Origin: Pyrobaculum islandicum DSM 4184
GTDB lineage: Archaea; Thermoproteota; Thermoprotei; Thermoproteales; Thermoproteaceae
DNA: 64,000 nt
Direction: 5' to 3'
Assembly: GCF_000015205.1 (NCBI RefSeq)
Contig: NC_008701.1
Coordinates: 1,615,436 to 1,679,435, forward strand
A program made the position numbers and the translations under genes. Position 1 is the first letter of the stretch. Each line of letters starts with the position of its first letter. Below are positions 42,871 to 50,736 of the stretch, one piece after another. Under the pieces are notes generated by a model. That model searched no databases, was not told the origin of the DNA, and saw only the letters and a program-made list of their open reading frames with translations.

Positions 42871-43697
42871 AGGCCCTGGTCGACCTTCTGGCGAAGGTCA
42901 GAGAGAAGACGCGGAGTCTTGTGGTTGAGGTGGAAGGCCGCTTCACAGCCGTGGGCGATATCCACGGTGACTACAAAACCCTTAGCCAGATCTTCGACGA
43001 GTGGGAAAGTCCCTACCTCTTTTTGGGAGACTACGTAGACAGGGGAGACATGGGGCTAGAGGTTGTCGTCGAGGTGTTTAAGCTATATCTAGAGGGCAAG
43101 GCGGTCGTTCTCCGCGGCAATCACGAGTCGCCAATTATGAACATCGACGGCGGCTTTCTAGACGAGTTGTGCGAAAAAATCGGCAGTAAATGCGGCGCAG
43201 TCTATAAGGAGTTTAAGAAAACATTTGCCGCCCTTCCTCTTGTCGCTGTGATAAACAAAAGGGTGATGGCGTTTCATGGCGGGATTCCCCTAAGAGACGA
43301 CATGACTCCTGTATCTCTAGAAGAGGTGAGAAAAATCAACGGCGACCTCATAACGCCAACAGATCCAATAGCTTTTCAAATCCTTTGGAATGACCCATGT
43401 CTTTGCGAGACATACGCGCCTAGTCCGCGAGGCCCCGGCGCCTGGCTTTTTGGCAGAAAAATTACCAACGAATTTTGCGTAAAACACGACGTGGTAGCGC
43501 TTATCCGAGGTCACACCTTTGTGCCCACCGGCTGTGCAACACACCACGGCGGCGCTATAATAACTATATTTACATCTACAGCAGGTCCCTATCGTAAGAC
43601 AAGGCCAAAAATTGCAATAGTAGGCGAAAAGGTGGAGGTTTACGACATGGCTACAAAAGACCCCGCCAAGTGCCCAGAGGATCCCGATGTGTTTTAA
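42858..43697 (+). CDS. PPP-family serine/threonine protein phosphatase
   Basis: The 279-residue metallophosphatase removes phosphate from Ser/Thr in proteins. The three PPP signatures are GDIHGDY, GDYVDRGD and RGNHESP, with later metal and phosphate residues in AFHGGIP and LIRGHTFVP. Archaeal PP1-type phosphatases have this exact set. It overlaps the TatD-like gene by 13 bases, so they are co-transcribed. No functional link between the two is visible from the sequence. Confidence 0.95.
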   Translation: MASVEALVDLLAKVREKTRSLVVEVEGRFTAVGDIHGDYKTLSQIFDEWESPYLFLGDYVDRGDMGLEVVVEVFKLYLEGKAVVLRGNHESPIMNIDGGFLDELCEKIGSKCGAVYKEFKKTFAALPLVAVINKRVMAFHGGIPLRDDMTPVSLEEVRKINGDLITPTDPIAFQILWNDPCLCETYAPSPRGPGAWLFGRKITNEFCVKHDVVALIRGHTFVPTGCATHHGGAIITIFTSTAGPYRKTRPKIAIVGEKVEVYDMATKDPAKCPEDPDVF

Positions 43698-43742
43698 ATA
43701 TATTCCACAAGGCGGACTCTCGTTATAAAGAGCGCCAAGCCT

Positions 43743-44273
43743 TTAACACTCTCCCCTAAGTCCCTTAGGCGGTGTGACGCCCCGCTGTCCCTGGTAGGTG
43801 CCGGAGTAGAGGGCGCGGCCCTCCGCCTTGACGAGTATCAAGTGGAGGAACCTCATCCCCCTCTTCAGCACTATGGTGTTCGGCGACTCGTTTACCACCT
43901 CGATGGTGATATTGCCCTCAAAGCCTGCGTCTACTACGGTGGGCGGTATGACTAAGCCGTACCGCGCGAGAGTAGAGCGCAAGTTGGCGAGACCCACTAC
44001 GTCGTCGGGCATTTTGACATACTCCTCTGTCGTCAAGAGGACGAAATTCCGCGGCGGGATCACCACCTCGTCTGCCTTGACTATGCGGAAGAGGTGTCTA
44101 GCGTTTTCAAGTTCACACGGCTTAACTACGGCGCCCTCGTAGGCGTAGATGGCGTACTCCCCCCCTATTCTTAAGTCGAGGCCGTTTTCTCGTACTGTAT
44201 CTGGGGCGAGGGGATCTACCTTAAGTCTGCCTGTAGAAATCAGTTTTTTTAACTCGTCGTTTGCCAGTATCAT
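43743..44273 (-). CDS. dcd: dCTP deaminase
   Basis: It deaminates dCTP to dUTP for thymidylate synthesis. The 176-residue protein has ENGLDLRIGGEY, LRSTLARYGLVIPPTVVDAGFEGN (catalytic glutamate in the region VVDAGFEGNITIEV) and YQGQRGVTPPK at the C-terminus. I choose ATG 44273. A TATA-like TTTTAAAACG lies about 25 bases before it, and the product then begins MILANDELKKL as in relatives. The longer frame from 44321 would add 16 residues that read through the promoter. Confidence 0.93.
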   Translation of the reverse strand: MILANDELKKLISTGRLKVDPLAPDTVRENGLDLRIGGEYAIYAYEGAVVKPCELENARHLFRIVKADEVVIPPRNFVLLTTEEYVKMPDDVVGLANLRSTLARYGLVIPPTVVDAGFEGNITIEVVNESPNTIVLKRGMRFLHLILVKAEGRALYSGTYQGQRGVTPPKGLRGEC

Positions 44274-44353
44274 AAGTAAAACTGGGCGTTTTAAAATCCG
44301 TAAACGTCTAAAACAGAACAATACTCTTATATTTTAGCAACCATATTGTACAG

Positions 44354-44842
44354 ATGGATTTAGGACAACTATTGGGATCTATATCGCAGTATATGAAACA
44401 CCCGGTAGTGGGCGGCTGGATCTGGTTCATGATAATAGCCTTTGCCCTGGCCTTCATAGCCTCAATACCGCCAAGACGCCCCTTGGGGAGCTGGCTGGGC
44501 GACTTCTTCATAAAGTGGGGTCTTGCCGGCATATTCGTGTGGTTTGTAGTCAACGGCCTCTGGGCCATAAGAGAGGTGATGGGGCAGAGGCTTATACTCC
44601 CCTTCACGCCGCTTGAGGCTTACTTAGAATACGCCACGGTGTGGAGCGCCGTGTTAACCGGGATGGCTACATTCCTATTTTTCGGCTCTACTCTACTCCT
44701 TAGGGCTATATTTACAAAAGATGAATTGCCTAAAGGCGTTGTTTACTATAGACAAGAGGTTTTGATTGCAGATCAAAACGCAGTACCTTCACAGACCGAG
44801 AAAATACCTGTCGTCGCTGTAGACAATAGGAAGAAGAATTAG
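44354..44842 (+). CDS. Integral membrane protein, unknown
   Basis: A 162-residue protein with three likely membrane spans: WIWFMIIAFALAFIASI, WGLAGIFVWFVVNGLW and WSAVLTGMATFLFFGSTLLL. The tail from about residue 125 is polar and probably cytoplasmic (KVVYYRQ-like GVVYYRQEVLIADQ). I do not recognise the family. It overlaps the convergent MoaD-like gene by four bases and stands alone on the plus strand. Codon use is ordinary. Confidence 0.65.
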   Translation: MDLGQLLGSISQYMKHPVVGGWIWFMIIAFALAFIASIPPRRPLGSWLGDFFIKWGLAGIFVWFVVNGLWAIREVMGQRLILPFTPLEAYLEYATVWSAVLTGMATFLFFGSTLLLRAIFTKDELPKGVVYYRQEVLIADQNAVPSQTEKIPVVAVDNRKKN

Positions 44843-45120
44843 CCAGGGTGTATATAGGCTAGGATAAGCACAACATCTTCTTTTCCCACCGGAGTCGAAA
44901 GACCGGAGAGAAGTCTAATATCAACGTCGTTTATAGCTATATATATATCGGCCCTCGGCCACCCATCTGGACCCACAACTCTTTCGTATAGCTTCTGAGA
45001 AACTGAGGCAAGACCCCTCAATATGTCTCTCACTGTTGCCCCATCTATCTCTAGTTCTGTCTTTCCCCCAGCTAGCGCTACTAAAACACCCGCGAGCTTC
45101 ACCTTAGCCACAAGAGACAA
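44839..45120 (-). CDS. MoaD/ThiS-like ubiquitin-fold protein with atypical HPG tail
   Basis: A 93-residue beta-grasp protein (VKLAGVLVALAGGKTELEID, then IYIAINDVDIRLL and DVVLILAYIHPG). It follows the archaeal MoaD length and layout. Sulfur carriers normally end in GlyGly, which is adenylated and thiocarboxylated. Here the last residues are His-Pro-Gly. A single C-terminal glycine may still be activated, or the protein may need processing, or it may be non-functional as a carrier. It is alone on its strand, between a membrane protein and ogt. Confidence 0.75.
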   Translation of the reverse strand: MSLVAKVKLAGVLVALAGGKTELEIDGATVRDILRGLASVSQKLYERVVGPDGWPRADIYIAINDVDIRLLSGLSTPVGKEDVVLILAYIHPG

Positions 45121-45139
45121 TTAATTTTAGCAATTTATC

Positions 45140-45601
45140 TTGTACGTGCTTTGTGTTCAATACGGCCCTGTCGTCGTTGGTTGGGATGGCGAAAAAACTC
45201 ATGTCAATCCGTCTGATTGCAATAAATGGGTTGGTCTAAGAGAGCTTGTGGATAAAATCCCGCTTGAGGAAATAGACAAAAGACTACTGCCTTTATTAAG
45301 CATCCCGAGGGGCTATGTCACAACGTATAAATTATATGCAGAGGCCATAGGCACAAGCCCGCGTCACGTTGGATGGCTAATGGCGACAAACCCGCTCCCT
45401 GTTATTCTCCCCTGTCATAGAGTGGTGAAGAGCGATATGTCGCTCGGCGGCTATACCGCCGGCGTAGACATTAAGCGAGCTCTCCTTGTATATGAAGGCG
45501 CTTTATGTGGCGGAAGGCCCTGTAGAGTTGTAAAACCCAAGCCTATCTCCACTATACGCGAGGCCGTTCTACAGAGTCTAGGCCTAACAGATAAATATTG
45601 A
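45140..45601 (+). CDS. ogt: Methylated-DNA--protein-cysteine methyltransferase
   Basis: The 153-residue suicide enzyme removes O6-alkyl groups from guanine. The acceptor cysteine is in VILPCHRVVKSD, and SIPRGYVTTYKLYAEAIGTS plus GWLMATNPLP are the DNA-binding helix-turn-helix and arginine-finger region. LGGYTAGVDIKRALL is the typical follow-up. The protein has the short archaeal N-terminal domain. The ferredoxin gene starts 16 bases after its stop and may share the transcript. Confidence 0.93.
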   Translation: MYVLCVQYGPVVVGWDGEKTHVNPSDCNKWVGLRELVDKIPLEEIDKRLLPLLSIPRGYVTTYKLYAEAIGTSPRHVGWLMATNPLPVILPCHRVVKSDMSLGGYTAGVDIKRALLVYEGALCGGRPCRVVKPKPISTIREAVLQSLGLTDKY

Positions 45602-45616
45602 GTCTGGAAGTCTAGC

Positions 45617-45844
45617 ATGCCTGTTAGAGTAAAGATAGACAGAAGTAGATGTGTTGTTGCGCACTTCTGCCTATTCTACGCCCCCACGGTGTTTATCCCT
45701 AGCGAAGGCGGAAAACCTGCCATTGCGCCAGAATATGCAGTAAACGGTTTTGAAGAGGGCGTTGTGCCTGACTGGCTATATGAACAAGTCAAGGAGGCAG
45801 AGCGGCACTGCCCCTCGCGAGCTATACGTGTGTATAAAGAGTGA
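45617..45844 (+). CDS. Single-cluster ferredoxin with three cysteines ([3Fe-4S] type)
   Basis: A 75-residue protein with DRSRCVVAHFCLFYAPTVF (C-x5-C) and a C-terminal RHCPSRAIRVY. Three cysteines with this spacing and no fourth ligand at the middle position match the 3Fe-4S ferredoxins that serve P450-like and other oxygenases. A 4Fe-4S form would need a non-cysteine ligand. It is a cytoplasmic electron carrier of unknown partner. Its stop overlaps the following HAD gene by four bases. Confidence 0.8.
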   Translation: MPVRVKIDRSRCVVAHFCLFYAPTVFIPSEGGKPAIAPEYAVNGFEEGVVPDWLYEQVKEAERHCPSRAIRVYKE

Positions 45845-46473
45845 CGATGACATACCGCGCGGTTATTTTTGACGTCGATGGCGTGATTACGCCGTTTCGC
45901 TCTGCTTGGCAGAGACTACACGCAATCTTAGGCACAGACGCCGAGTTAAATAGAGCTCTCTATAAGCTAGGTGTTATAGATTATTATGAATGGGCGTTAT
46001 ATGATACATTACTTTGGCATGGGGCGCCCAAACGTTTAATAGAGGCGCGTTTTCAGACGAGGAGAGGGCTAGATGCCTTATGTCAAGTTTTAAAAGAGGC
46101 AGGCGTTTATTCAATAGCGCTTTCAGCAGGACTTGGCTATACAAGACAGCTTTCTCGCTGCTTCCATTTTTACGTAGTAAACGAATTGATATATAGAGAC
46201 GGCGCTGTAAATACCGTCGCCGTCTCCGTCAGCGATAGAAACAAAGACGTAATTGCTGAACGAATCTTGGAAATCCTAGATGTAGAATGGTCTGAGGTTA
46301 TAGCTGTTGGAGACGGCGAGGCCGACCTCTCTATATTGAAAAAAGCCGGCTATCCAATAGCCTTTAATCCCACTAGTGAAGAAGTCGCCAGAGCGGCAAA
46401 AGCAGTGATTAGAGCAGACTCTCTACATCCCCTTGCCAAGTATTTAAAAGCGCTACTTAGGCAAAAACTGTGA
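45841..46473 (+). CDS. HAD-superfamily phosphatase
   Basis: A 210-residue hydrolase. Motif I is VIFDVDGVITPF with the nucleophile aspartate, motif II serine is in SIALSAGLGY, and motif IV is VGDGEADLSILKKAGYPIAF. The helical cap after motif I and the GDGEADLS block resemble phosphoserine phosphatase-like members, but substrate cannot be assigned. The frame allows GTG 45841, overlapping the ferredoxin stop, or ATG 45847. Coupled translation favours the first. Confidence 0.85.
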   Translation: MTMTYRAVIFDVDGVITPFRSAWQRLHAILGTDAELNRALYKLGVIDYYEWALYDTLLWHGAPKRLIEARFQTRRGLDALCQVLKEAGVYSIALSAGLGYTRQLSRCFHFYVVNELIYRDGAVNTVAVSVSDRNKDVIAERILEILDVEWSEVIAVGDGEADLSILKKAGYPIAFNPTSEEVARAAKAVIRADSLHPLAKYLKALLRQKL

Positions 46474-46505
46474 CGTGGTTCTCTCAGCCGCCTTGTGACG
46501 CCGAC

Positions 46506-46524
46506 TTCCCCGGGGGCTCGGGGC
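46506..46524. repeat. Fragment of the dispersed GC element
   Basis: The bases ttccccgggggctcggggc occur here, at 13229-13248 (one extra g) and, reversed, at 28932-28952 (one extra a). The surrounding 60 bases are GC-rich and do not match the other copies further. Confidence 0.5.
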
Positions 46525-46640
46525 TGGGCGTTTACGTTTCTGAGAAATCGCCCTAAGACAGAAAACGGCAAATTATTATCCACCTTGCTCTAAAAACTTG
46601 AAAGGTTCTATTAGTTTTTAAGTCACTCTTCTAGACATGA

Positions 46641-46691
46641 AGGTGATGAACTCACCGATGTTGATCTATGATATGGCCGTCCCAGTCTGAA
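46641..46691 (+). ncRNA. Candidate C/D-box guide RNA
   Basis: GTGATGA (C box, 46643-46649) is followed by about 12 bases, a weak TTGA-like D' box, TATGATA (C'-like), a guide-length stretch and CTGA (D box, 46687-46690). A TATA-like TTTTTAAG at about 46613-46621 is the right distance upstream. The 50-base length suits Pyrobaculum sRNAs. It lies between the HAD gene and the PhoU-like gene, which has a separate TATA box just beyond. Confidence 0.6.
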
Positions 46692-46723
46692 AATACCTTT
46701 AATACCATTAACTTGGGTATACT

Positions 46724-47617
46724 GTGGAACTTCGGAAAATTATTAGAGTTGGGGAGAGGTCTTATGGAGTAACACTGCCAAAGGAGTGGGTGGAGTCACA
46801 AGGGCTTGGAGTAGGCTCGCCGTTGCGAATGTTTATAGATAGAGATAAAATAACTATACTACCAGGCGGCGAAGTTACAACTGTTAGAAGGGTAAGAATT
46901 AAGGGGGACGACGTTGAGAAACTCATTAGAGACATAATTGCGTATTATATAGAGGGTGCCGACGAGCTAGAGGTAGAGACTAAAGACATATCGGCTATAG
47001 TTACAAAAATAGAGGGGAAGCTCCCCGGCGTAGTGCTCATGGAGGTTGGGGGCTTGTTAAAACTTAGGATTGTAACTAGAGAGGATATAAACATCGACGA
47101 GGCTGTACGTAGTATGTACACAACAGTAGACGCAATGTTCTCTCTCTATACACAAATGCTATCTCAGGGAGTGCGTAATCTAGCGGAAGAAATCTTACGT
47201 CTCGATGACCAACTAGACAGGCTATATTTCTTCTCTCTGAGAACTGTAAAGAGAAATATCGTACATAAGCCTGAGCACTACGTCGATTATATAATTACGA
47301 TAAAAAACCTAGAGCATGTAGGAGATGCAATAGACCGCGCTACTAACTACTATTTACAAAACGACATTATATGTGTAGAAGACGTATTAAAAATCTTTAA
47401 AAAAGTACACCGCTTTCTCCAAGACGCCTTTGAAGCATTTTATAATAACAACGCAGAGAAAGCCCTAGCCGTATTAATACAACGTGCGGACTTAGCAAGA
47501 GAGACTCTACAAGTTATATGTCCACAAGCAACTGCAATTATGCACGAGGCTGCGTCTATAGTGGCTTTTGCTGCAGATATAGCCGAGGCGGCGTATTCAA
47601 AAGCCGTGAGACAATGA
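46724..47617 (+). CDS. AbrB-type/PhoU-domain protein, phosphate uptake regulator-like
   Basis: The 297-residue protein has an N-terminal AbrB/SpoVT DNA-binding-like swapped-hairpin (RKIIRVGERSYGVTLPKEWV). From about residue 100 it continues with PhoU helices (YITIKNLEHVGDAIDRATNY contains the E/DxxxD metal motif). This fusion is common in archaea and thought to control phosphate transport, though some members go with other membrane proteins. The GTG start is 26 bases after TATA-like CCTTTAATACC. It overlaps the DUF1614 membrane gene by four bases, so the membrane protein may be its partner. Confidence 0.85.
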   Translation: MELRKIIRVGERSYGVTLPKEWVESQGLGVGSPLRMFIDRDKITILPGGEVTTVRRVRIKGDDVEKLIRDIIAYYIEGADELEVETKDISAIVTKIEGKLPGVVLMEVGGLLKLRIVTREDINIDEAVRSMYTTVDAMFSLYTQMLSQGVRNLAEEILRLDDQLDRLYFFSLRTVKRNIVHKPEHYVDYIITIKNLEHVGDAIDRATNYYLQNDIICVEDVLKIFKKVHRFLQDAFEAFYNNNAEKALAVLIQRADLARETLQVICPQATAIMHEAASIVAFAADIAEAAYSKAVRQ

Positions 47618-48306
47618 GGATCGTTATCGCGTTGCCGTTTTACGGCGTCTTTGGCATTTTCTACGCCGGCCTCGCCGTGTTACTAATGCCTTTTTTCACG
47701 GCGTCCTTTACGGAGATTTTGACGGCGGCGGGGATGCATTCTATCGCCGCAGTTCTAATAGCCACGTCGGTTACTTTTCTCAGCCTAGCCACAAGTCCTA
47801 TAAACGTGGTGGTGTATACACTATCTAGGAGGAGGTATATCCCGGTCGTTGACTATGTTGTTGTATTTGGCATGCCAATACCTATGCCACGTATTGCACT
47901 ACAAGAGGAGAAGTCGTATATCGCTGTAAATGTGGGAGGCGCAGTTATACCTCTAGCCGTCGCGACGTATTTACTCGCTAAATACCACAGCCCCGCGCTC
48001 CTACTTTCGATTATGTTAGCCTCTGCGTTAATATATGCTGTAAGTCGCGTTGTGCCTAACGTCGGCGTAGTAACGCCGGCATTTGCCCCGCCTATAATTG
48101 CGGCGTTGTCTGCGCTGTTGGCAGGGGGAGGGCCTGTGGCTACGTATATAACGGCTGTTTATGGCACAATAGTTGGCGCAGATCTTCTAAACATAAAAAA
48201 AGTATTGAGTCACAGACCCCCCTTTATGTCGATTGGAGGAGCTGGGGTTTTCGACGGCATATATCTAAGTGGGGTGGTGTCAACTCTATTATCAAAACTA
48301 GTCTAG
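47614..48306 (+). CDS. DUF1614-like integral membrane protein
   Basis: A 230-residue membrane protein with six or more hydrophobic stretches (YGVFGIFYAGLAVLLMPFF, VIPLAVATYLLAKYHSP, PPIIAALSALLAGGGPVATY). VSRVVPNVGVVTPAFAPPII and DLLNIKKV resemble the DUF1614 family, of unknown function. I choose ATG 47614, which overlaps the PhoU-like stop by ATGA. The longer frame from 47518 is antisense-free but reads through the PhoU-like coding region. The overlap implies a shared transcript with the PhoU-like regulator. Confidence 0.75.
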   Translation: MRIVIALPFYGVFGIFYAGLAVLLMPFFTASFTEILTAAGMHSIAAVLIATSVTFLSLATSPINVVVYTLSRRRYIPVVDYVVVFGMPIPMPRIALQEEKSYIAVNVGGAVIPLAVATYLLAKYHSPALLLSIMLASALIYAVSRVVPNVGVVTPAFAPPIIAALSALLAGGGPVATYITAVYGTIVGADLLNIKKVLSHRPPFMSIGGAGVFDGIYLSGVVSTLLSKLV

Positions 48307-48311
48307 AAAAG

Positions 48312-48370
48312 AGGCGGAACTACGGCAACAGCGGGAGGCGTGGGGGCGTTTTTGTTGCCGTAGCCGCCCT
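48312..48370. other. Long hairpin between convergent genes
   Basis: 48312-48330 and 48353-48370 pair: GGCGG with CCGCC and CTACGGCAACA with TGTTGCCGTAG, interrupted by a two-base AA bulge, around a 22-base loop. It lies six bases after the DUF1614 stop. A T-rich stretch follows. It could end transcription or be a single-hairpin guide RNA of the H/ACA-like type reported in Pyrobaculum. Confidence 0.55.
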
Positions 48371-48539
48371 ATTTTAGAATTTACCTACACTTTAAATAGA
48401 TTTCTCTAGAAATATGAAAAGTATAAAACTGACATATTATTGTATATATATGTATATTGTATATTAAGTGTCAGTGCGGCATCCCATTTACTAATAAGTA
48501 GGAATTCTATATGTGTTATATAGGTAGAAATTGATAAAA
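48371..48539. other. AT-rich gap
   Basis: These 169 bases hold runs such as TGTATATATATGTATATTGTA and no reading frame. I see no gene and no clear promoter direction in it. Both flanking genes end here. Confidence 0.4.
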
Positions 48540-48998
48540 TTATAGAATTTCGCCGGCGTGTGGATATCCTTGTCTTAAGCCTTTGCCAGCGTATTTCTCA
48601 AGTCCCTCTGTCAATAGCTGGGCTAGATTCCACGCGTGTTTTCTCGCCCTATCTATAGCTATCTCTTTTAGTTTTTTCTCGTCGCCGCCGCCCTCTTCTT
48701 CATGTACAGTGACGTCTAATACAAGGGCGCCTGTGGCTATCTGAAGTTGGATAAGTCCAATAGATGTGGCTAAGTAGCTATATTTATCCACCTGCGTGGG
48801 GCCGACCCAACCTAGTACAATAACTGCATCGCATCCATCCTTTATGAGACGCAAGGCGCCCCACACGGTGTTTTTTATCCCAGGTACAGTAATTCTTTTT
48901 ACAACGGCGTGTGGAAGCAGATTTTTTAACTCCTCCACGGCGACGCTTCCCATATCTACTCTTGCAAAGGTGGTATCTACAACGCCTATGCAACTCAC
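48540..48998 (-). CDS. ribC: Riboflavin synthase (archaeal type)
   Basis: A 152-residue protein starting with IGVVDTTFARVDMGSVAVEE, with PGIKNTVWGALRLI, VIVLGWVGPTQVDKYSYLA and IQLQIATGALVLDVTVHEEE, the pentameric archaeal riboflavin synthase. That enzyme is related to lumazine synthase, not to bacterial RibE. It converts two molecules of dimethylribityllumazine to riboflavin and the pyrimidine. The gene diverges from nikR, with 42 bases between the starts, and no other rib gene is near. Confidence 0.92.
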   Translation of the reverse strand: MSCIGVVDTTFARVDMGSVAVEELKNLLPHAVVKRITVPGIKNTVWGALRLIKDGCDAVIVLGWVGPTQVDKYSYLATSIGLIQLQIATGALVLDVTVHEEEGGGDEKKLKEIAIDRARKHAWNLAQLLTEGLEKYAGKGLRQGYPHAGEIL

Positions 48999-49040
48999 GC
49001 CTATGCCAAAACAGAAATATATAGCTATTTCTACCTATAT

Positions 49041-49409
49041 GTGAAACGCTTTGGTATATCACTACCAAAAGAAATGGCCGACGCCATAGATAAAATATCT
49101 AGAGAGACAGGGGCCACCAGAAGTGAAATCGTCGCCGCCGCCCTCCAAGAGTATCTAGAGGCCAGGCGAAGCCACGCCGAGCCTGAACACCAGTGTCTAG
49201 GCGTTGTAATGGCGGTGACAGACACCTTCTCAGAGATAGGCGACGTAATTGAGGATAACAAAACTCACATAGTGGCCTATACACATCTCCATGTAGAAGG
49301 CCGTTGTCTCACTATAGCTGTCGTAAAGGGGAGTAGCGACCAGATAGAAAAACTGACGCTAGAGGTTTCAAAAAGATCTAAACTCTCTCGCTACGTGCCG
49401 CTACTGTGA
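49041..49409 (+). CDS. nikR: NikR-like ribbon-helix-helix transcriptional regulator
   Basis: The 122 residues comprise an N-terminal RHH DNA-binding domain (FGISLPKEMADAIDKISRET, TRSEIVAAALQEYL) and a C-terminal ACT-like regulatory domain with AYTHLHVEGRCLTIAVVKG. The His-x-His and Cys in that motif line up with the nickel ligands of E. coli NikR (H87, H89, C95). It probably represses metal-uptake genes when metal is bound. The GTG start is 26 bases after TATA-like AAATATATAGC. It overlaps the JAMM gene by four bases. Confidence 0.85.
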   Translation: MKRFGISLPKEMADAIDKISRETGATRSEIVAAALQEYLEARRSHAEPEHQCLGVVMAVTDTFSEIGDVIEDNKTHIVAYTHLHVEGRCLTIAVVKGSSDQIEKLTLEVSKRSKLSRYVPLL

Positions 49410-49768
49410 AAATTCCGCAAACTTTTTTAAAAGAGGCGGCCGAGAGGTGTAAGCCGGAGACGGAATGTGTGGCATTGCTCTTCGGCCATGGGGAAATAGT
49501 CAAAACATGGCGTTGGCTTAAAAACGTGTTAGAGAGCCCCACAGCCTTTAGGCTAGACCCCGAGGAGCTCTACAGAGCTCTTACAGAGGCTGAAGAAAAG
49601 GGGCTCTCCCTCTTGGCCATATTTCACACACATCCAGGACCCCCCACGCCAAGTCCCATAGACCTCCGCTATATGAAAATCTGGCGGGTGGTCTGGGTCA
49701 TATCTAATGTATACACGTGGGAGACAGCCGCCTGGAGGTTAGACGAGAGAGGTTTAGTAAAGGTATGA
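49406..49768 (+). CDS. JAB/JAMM metalloprotease-like protein
   Basis: The 120-residue protein has the JAMM zinc motif: AIFHTHPGPPTPSPIDL gives H-x-H...S-x2-D, and CVALLFGHGEIVK supplies the conserved acid residue region. Archaeal relatives are desampylases removing ubiquitin-like SAMP/MoaD-type proteins from lysine or processing their C-termini. The presence of a MoaD-like protein with an unusual tail 4 kb away is suggestive only. It overlaps nikR and pepQ by four bases on each side. Confidence 0.82.
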   Translation: MKIPQTFLKEAAERCKPETECVALLFGHGEIVKTWRWLKNVLESPTAFRLDPEELYRALTEAEEKGLSLLAIFHTHPGPPTPSPIDLRYMKIWRVVWVISNVYTWETAAWRLDERGLVKV

Positions 49769-50736
49769 TTATTGTAACAACTACTGTAAACTTTGCCTAC
49801 CTAACGGGAGTTTGGCTAGAGACGTACGAACGTTTTAAAGCAGTTATAAAATGTGGAGATTACACAGCAGTTGTTATCCCCGCGCTAGATGTAGATAGAG
49901 TGTCTGGGAACGTATATCCATATAGAGATGGGGAAGATCCAGCAGAAGCGCTTAGACAAGCTGTTGCCAATTGTATAGACGACGTCGTTTATATAGACGG
50001 CGGAACTACACTCCGCCATTTTGAAATAATCAAGAGAGCCCTTCCCCAGGCTCAGTTTAAACTAGCCGACGACCTTCTCAAAGAGTGGCGTGCTATAAAA
50101 CGCAGAGATGAGGTAGAGAAGATAAAGGCGGCGGCTGTAAAAATTAGGCGGGTTATAGAAAGCCTAGAGACGACACCCGGCGTTTCTGAACGTCAATTCG
50201 CCGCCAGAATTTACACAGCGCTGTATGAAGAAGGCCTCGCGCCGGGGCCCATATTGGTTCAATTTGGCTCTAACACCGCTATGCCACATCTAGAGCCCAC
50301 AGACAAGAAATTACGGCGTGGAGACGCCGTGGTGTTAGATATTTCAGCATCCTACGGCGGATATTACGCCGATTTAACTAAGTCGTTTTTCTACGGAGAA
50401 CCTCCAGACGAATATCTAAAGATATATGACATAGTAAAGAAAGCTCAACAAGCCGTTCTCAACGCCGTAAGATCTGGCGCGAGAGCTGCCGATGTAGATA
50501 AGGCGGCGCGGGAGGTCATAGAGGCTATGGGGTACGGCCCCTATTTTATACACCGCACGGGACACGGCCTTGGGCTTGAGATACATGAGGCGCCCGACAT
50601 ATCGCCTAATTCATCCGACGTGTTAAAGCCAGGGATGGTTTTTACAATAGAGCCCGGGGTATATATACCTGGCAAATACGGCGTTAGGCTAGAGATAGAC
50701 GTATATCTCAGCGAGGGCGGGGCTGAGGTTTTATAA
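49765..50736 (+). CDS. pepQ: Xaa-Pro dipeptidase/aminopeptidase (M24)
   Basis: The 323-residue peptidase has the pita-bread metal ligands: Asp in VLDISASYGGYYADLTKSFF, His in HRTGHGLGLEIHE, Glu in FTIEPGVYIPG and Glu near the end in VRLEIDVYLSE. The N-terminal domain (VTTTVNFAYLTGVWLETYE) is the short archaeal prolidase type. It hydrolyses dipeptides or N-terminal residues next to proline in the cytoplasm. I choose ATG 49765, overlapping the JAMM stop by ATGA. The longer frame from 49717 runs into the JAMM gene. Confidence 0.9.
   Translation: MIIVTTTVNFAYLTGVWLETYERFKAVIKCGDYTAVVIPALDVDRVSGNVYPYRDGEDPAEALRQAVANCIDDVVYIDGGTTLRHFEIIKRALPQAQFKLADDLLKEWRAIKRRDEVEKIKAAAVKIRRVIESLETTPGVSERQFAARIYTALYEEGLAPGPILVQFGSNTAMPHLEPTDKKLRRGDAVVLDISASYGGYYADLTKSFFYGEPPDEYLKIYDIVKKAQQAVLNAVRSGARAADVDKAAREVIEAMGYGPYFIHRTGHGLGLEIHEAPDISPNSSDVLKPGMVFTIEPGVYIPGKYGVRLEIDVYLSEGGAEVL

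Noticed and set aside
44274-44321. 16-residue N-terminal extension of dCTP deaminase
   Set aside because: It crosses the TATA-like box. The internal ATG matches the family start.
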